Assembly: GCF_050908995.1 (NCBI RefSeq)
Contig: NC_135120.1
Coordinates: forward strand, 15,203,433-15,267,432
Direction: 5' to 3'
From: Andrena cerasifolii
Taxonomy: Eukaryota > Arthropoda > Insecta > Hymenoptera > Andrenidae
Length of the DNA stretch: 64,000 bases
The position numbers and the translations under genes were made by a program. Within the stretch, counting starts at the first letter, position 1; each line of letters starts with the position of its first letter. Below, piece after piece: positions 60,940-64,000 of this stretch. A model generated the notes under the pieces. It was not told the DNA's origin. It did not search any database and saw only the letters and a list, made by a program, of their open reading frames with translations.

Positions 60940-61378
60940 AAATTTAAAAAAATAGTACTTGAAAGGAACAAATACACATTTTTTAGCTTTCATAAATAAA
61001 AAGTGAACAAGAAACCTTTAAGCTTTCAAAATTAGAAAAAATATTTGATCACTTTCTTTCAGTTTTCGCACTTTTTCAAAAAACGTTTGTCACGCGAGAA
61101 AATACAATAGAATATAAAAGATGCTCCTTGTCTGGATCTACAACTTTTGTTTGACACGTTTTCATATGCAATCAATAACTTAGAGGATAATTAAATAAAA
61201 TCAGCTTTGTGCGCTTTTAAGTAATTATTTAAATGTTCAAGGGCCCAGGAGCTCCTCTCCCCTTATCCAATCTGGCACGAACTTTACACAGATTGTTTTA
61301 TTATTTGAAACTATTCTGGGGTGTGCCGCGAAGAAAATTCGAAAGTCGAAAATAAGAGCCACCCTAGTGTATATTCAT
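60940..61378 (+). repeat. Dispersed repeat ending gccaccctagtg
   Basis: The 3' end (ggtgtg...aagaaaattcga...aataagagccaccctagtg) matches 13012-13083 in order and terminus. The upstream AT-rich part includes lttag-free A/T words such as aaacctttaagctttcaaaa and no frame. The 5' boundary is uncertain. Confidence 0.45.
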
Positions 61379-62240
61379 TAAAACTGTTCCATGATTTTCA
61401 TTCACCCGCGATGCTTGTACCATCATTTTCTCATTCAAACAACCGCCCAACCCCTTAAATCCCGGCAACCACATTACAGTACCTAATAAAATCTCTCCTG
61501 TCTCCTCTCGCTTCTGTCAAACATCGCTGGGATGCCATCCTCGCGCGTAAACGTCTCACCGGGCGCCGGGACATCGTGATCCGCGTCACAATTATCGTAG
61601 AAAAGAATCTGCACCGGGATAGGAGTAACGAGGCCGCATTGATACGTCGCGGCGATTTGCAGGGCGCGCGATCGCGCGTGTAATAAAATCCAGTCGCGCC
61701 GCGTATTCATATCGTGACGTAGGGTTTTAGAGGGTTTTTCAAAGAGACGCGCGGACGACCTTTATGCGAGCCGGTGTACGCTGGGAATATGATCTCCAGC
61801 GTCGATTCAAAACGCGGAAATATTTATCCGCGCCGGCTGAATACGCGGACGGGAGCAAACCGACAGCAGAGTCGGACTGATAGCGCGGCCCGACGTCTCA
61901 TCCTTCGTCATCAGCGCCACTCGTGCCTGGTATATTTATTTTATCGTATGAATGGATCGTTTGCTCGCGAATATAAATTGAACACTTATTTTAAATAAAA
62001 AGGAACAACTCAGGCATTCAGCGTCAGCTTTCCGCGATCGGGGGCTCCTGTGATTGATTTCCTACGGGTTAAGTGGCCCTATGCGAGGAATATATGAGCT
62101 CGATTGATTCCACGCTTGAGGAATTAGATGGTCCACTCCTGGATACCTGAAATTTTGTGGACTGCTGAATGGTAGCCGTGGGGCGTAGTAATAGGTACTG
62201 CTGTATTATGATCCTTCCTACAATTAGATTTCTGTACCGT
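61379..62240. other. No gene confirmed; GC island 61490-61960
   Basis: Includes the palindrome gcgcgatcgcgc near 61664. No recognisable product in the short frames. Confidence 0.35.
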
Positions 62241-62464
62241 AGAGGAGACCGGGTATGGTTGTCTCATTTTCTTATTTTGATTCATTTTGGGTTATGGCTA
62301 CAGGGAAGTTCGTTCAAACTTAGATTAATATAAACTACGTACGTCCGACTTTATAATAAAAAATTGGTCCTGTGGATTTTGTCAACCAGATTAGGAGCTA
62401 ATTCACATTATTTGCAGGAACTATTTTGTGGCAACATACCCCGGGGTCGGGTTGGTTGTCACAG
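62241..62464. mobile_element. Inverted-repeat element with gaccggggta-type ends
   Basis: gaccgggtatggttgtc at 62247 is mirrored by ggcaacataccccggggtc ending 62448. A direct half-copy (tcgggttggttgtcaca) follows to 62464. The terminus ggagaccggggta resembles the inverse of the right end of the element at 1-640, so the two may be related families. Confidence 0.55.
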
Positions 62465-63472
62465 TATCTGGGGTTGAGTGTCATACATTGGGATAGCTAA
62501 GTTTATGAATAAAAAGTCGATTCAATTAAGAAAGTAGTATCATTTCTTATTGTAAGTCGTTCCACGAGCCTGCGTGTTCTTGTAAAGCAGGAAGGAAAAT
62601 ATATTATCGAATAATTTTATCCTTTTGTGTATTTTATTTGATTCAGTTTTCAACGCGTGAAGGATGCAAAGTTATGACATAATCTGATATATCAAAATGC
62701 TTACAGGGGTAACTTCAATATTTTTTCAATTATTTACTTCAATGAAATTCGGGTTTGATAAAGTCAAGATTGATTAAGAGGTTGAAACGTTGATCGTCAG
62801 AGTGTTGAGATGAGTATTTTAACACTAACGAGTGTGACCTATCCGATCTTTCATTTTCCAACACATCAAAGGGATTCAATCAGTTCCGACTGAGTTTCTC
62901 ATTTACTCGTAAGATCGATAATCCGTCGCATTACACGTCGGGTCGAAAATAGCTACAACGAGCAATTAAACGAAAGTCTGGGCTAACTGATCAAGGGGAG
63001 CGGACGGTGGCGGTCCTTTGAATTCAGGGAATTCGATAAAATGATCAAAAGCATAGGTCACCTGTAATTTGCACTAGTAGAGTCATCGCGCTTTCAACGT
63101 CCTCGTCAACGTTGCACGCAGAACTGACGACTCGGAATCAAATAAAAGAAAATATGCGTTCGGATTCCTCGTTCGTTTGAACGCCAGCCCGATCGTCTGC
63201 CAACTCTAACAGATTCATTAACTTTCACCTTGTAACGTTGCACCCTGTATCCCGTGTCCTACAACTTCATTTTATTTTCTACATTCAGAGTGCGCACACG
63301 TGTAGAGTTACAAAAACGCGTGAAATGCTTTTCGTAAAAATTGAGACGAATGCACGGTAAAATGGATACAACCATATAGACGTATTGATGGCTTCGCATA
63401 TCGAAGTTCAAAATAAGCCATTAAGGATAAATGGATCGATCAACTTTATATTGAATATTAGAATATTAAATA
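62465..63472. other. No gene or repeat recognised
   Basis: Mixed, mildly AT-rich unique sequence. Confidence 0.4.
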
Positions 63473-63564
63473 CAGTGTTTCCCAACCTTTTTCGAGTCGC
63501 GAACCCAAAAAACCGTGGCGACCGCTCAGAAAGCACCTGGCGATCCCCAGGTTGGGAATCACTG
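63473..63564. mobile_element. Miniature hAT-like element, 92 bp
   Basis: cagtgtttcccaacct (63473-63488) and aggttgggaatcactg (63549-63564) are 16-bp terminal inverted repeats with one mismatch. The interior, with gagtcgcgaaccc and tggcgacc, is typical of a deleted hAT-derived family. Flanking 8-mers (attaaata and ctgtaaac) are not identical, so no target duplication survives. Confidence 0.75.
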
Positions 63565-64000
63565 CTGTAAACTAATTTAAAAAACATATGAATATATAAG
63601 TTCCATAATAATAAAACTAATTATCGAACTGACTCCCCGAGTTACTTTCGAGTTATTCGACTAGACAGTTTACCAACCCCCAACTTTGAAACATAATTTC
63701 ACTCCCTAAGCATAAATTCCAACCGCTAAAAAAAATGTGTCCAATATTTGTAAGTTCTCTGTATGCCGAGTTTCGTCAAAATCGGCGTGGTAATAGTTCT
63801 CCGATGTTCCTCTTAAGCACGTCCAATGCTGCACCAAAAACCTGCATCCCCGTAACCCTGCGCATTCGTATAAACATTCACCTACCTACTCTTACATCGC
63901 CGCAAAACCGAAATACCTGGCCGCGAGCCGATCGCGTCCGCTGTTGCCTCGGTTCTTTCACCTTCGACGGGGGACATCGGCGACGCACAAAGGGTGGCTA
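63565..64000. other. No gene; possible old repeat at 63680-63800
   Basis: ccgagtttcgtcaaaatcgg with flanking gtgtccaatatt has the look of a decayed DNA element and shares aaaatcggcgt with 18866-18876. The last 150 bp are GC-richer and run off the window. Confidence 0.35.

Noticed and set aside
1..64000. CRISPR array or bacterial operon
   Set aside because: No regularly spaced short repeats with unique spacers and no prokaryotic gene structure.

Overview
The window looks like non-coding (intergenic or intronic) nuclear DNA of an insect, probably a hymenopteran. There are no bacterial-style operons. Every open frame is short and unsupported, apart from three decayed transposon-type ORFs. CpG-bearing GC-richer islands alternate with AT-rich stretches, and the interspersed repeats are short inverted-repeat (MITE or foldback), hAT-like and Ty3/gypsy-like relics. 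The order-level assignment is inference from repeat style and composition judged by eye. I found no host exon, tRNA or CRISPR array that I can defend.

Layout. 1-13 kb: a repeat with ccggggta termini, two hAT-like CAGAGTTGGGCA relics, a foldback at 5987-6258, a 43-bp tandem repeat, a perfect 24-bp palindrome at 7209-7232 and a 350-bp foldback at 12596-12946. 13-24 kb: an ATTCG-rich inverted-repeat element, a diverged duplication at 17.4-17.7 kb, a MITE with 32-bp terminal inverted repeats at 18390-18611, a block bracketed by doublets of tggtcggtactgcacgac at 20871-21245, and a decayed protein fragment at 22706-23097 belonging to a multicopy family seen in arthropod genomes. 24-37 kb: mostly unique sequence, with a 5S-rRNA-like element on the minus strand at 28240-28345, a TTAA-flanked palindromic MITE at 29283-29440 and a 440-bp foldback at 36573-37010.

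37-50 kb holds most of the protein-bearing relics. A second decayed multicopy protein fragment lies at 45611-45910. A truncated gypsy-type retrotransposon (primer-binding site, hairpin, broken gag) spans 47131-48113 and ends in an inverted 33-bp piece of its own leader. A 113-bp tandem duplication and an 89-bp degenerate minisatellite follow at 48126-49145. 50-64 kb: more short inverted-repeat elements, one short hairpin at 57107-57183, and long stretches in which I see nothing.

No set of genes works together here. The window reads as a gene-poor, repeat-seeded region. Its GC-rich islands could hold regulatory sequence, but this needs comparative or expression data.
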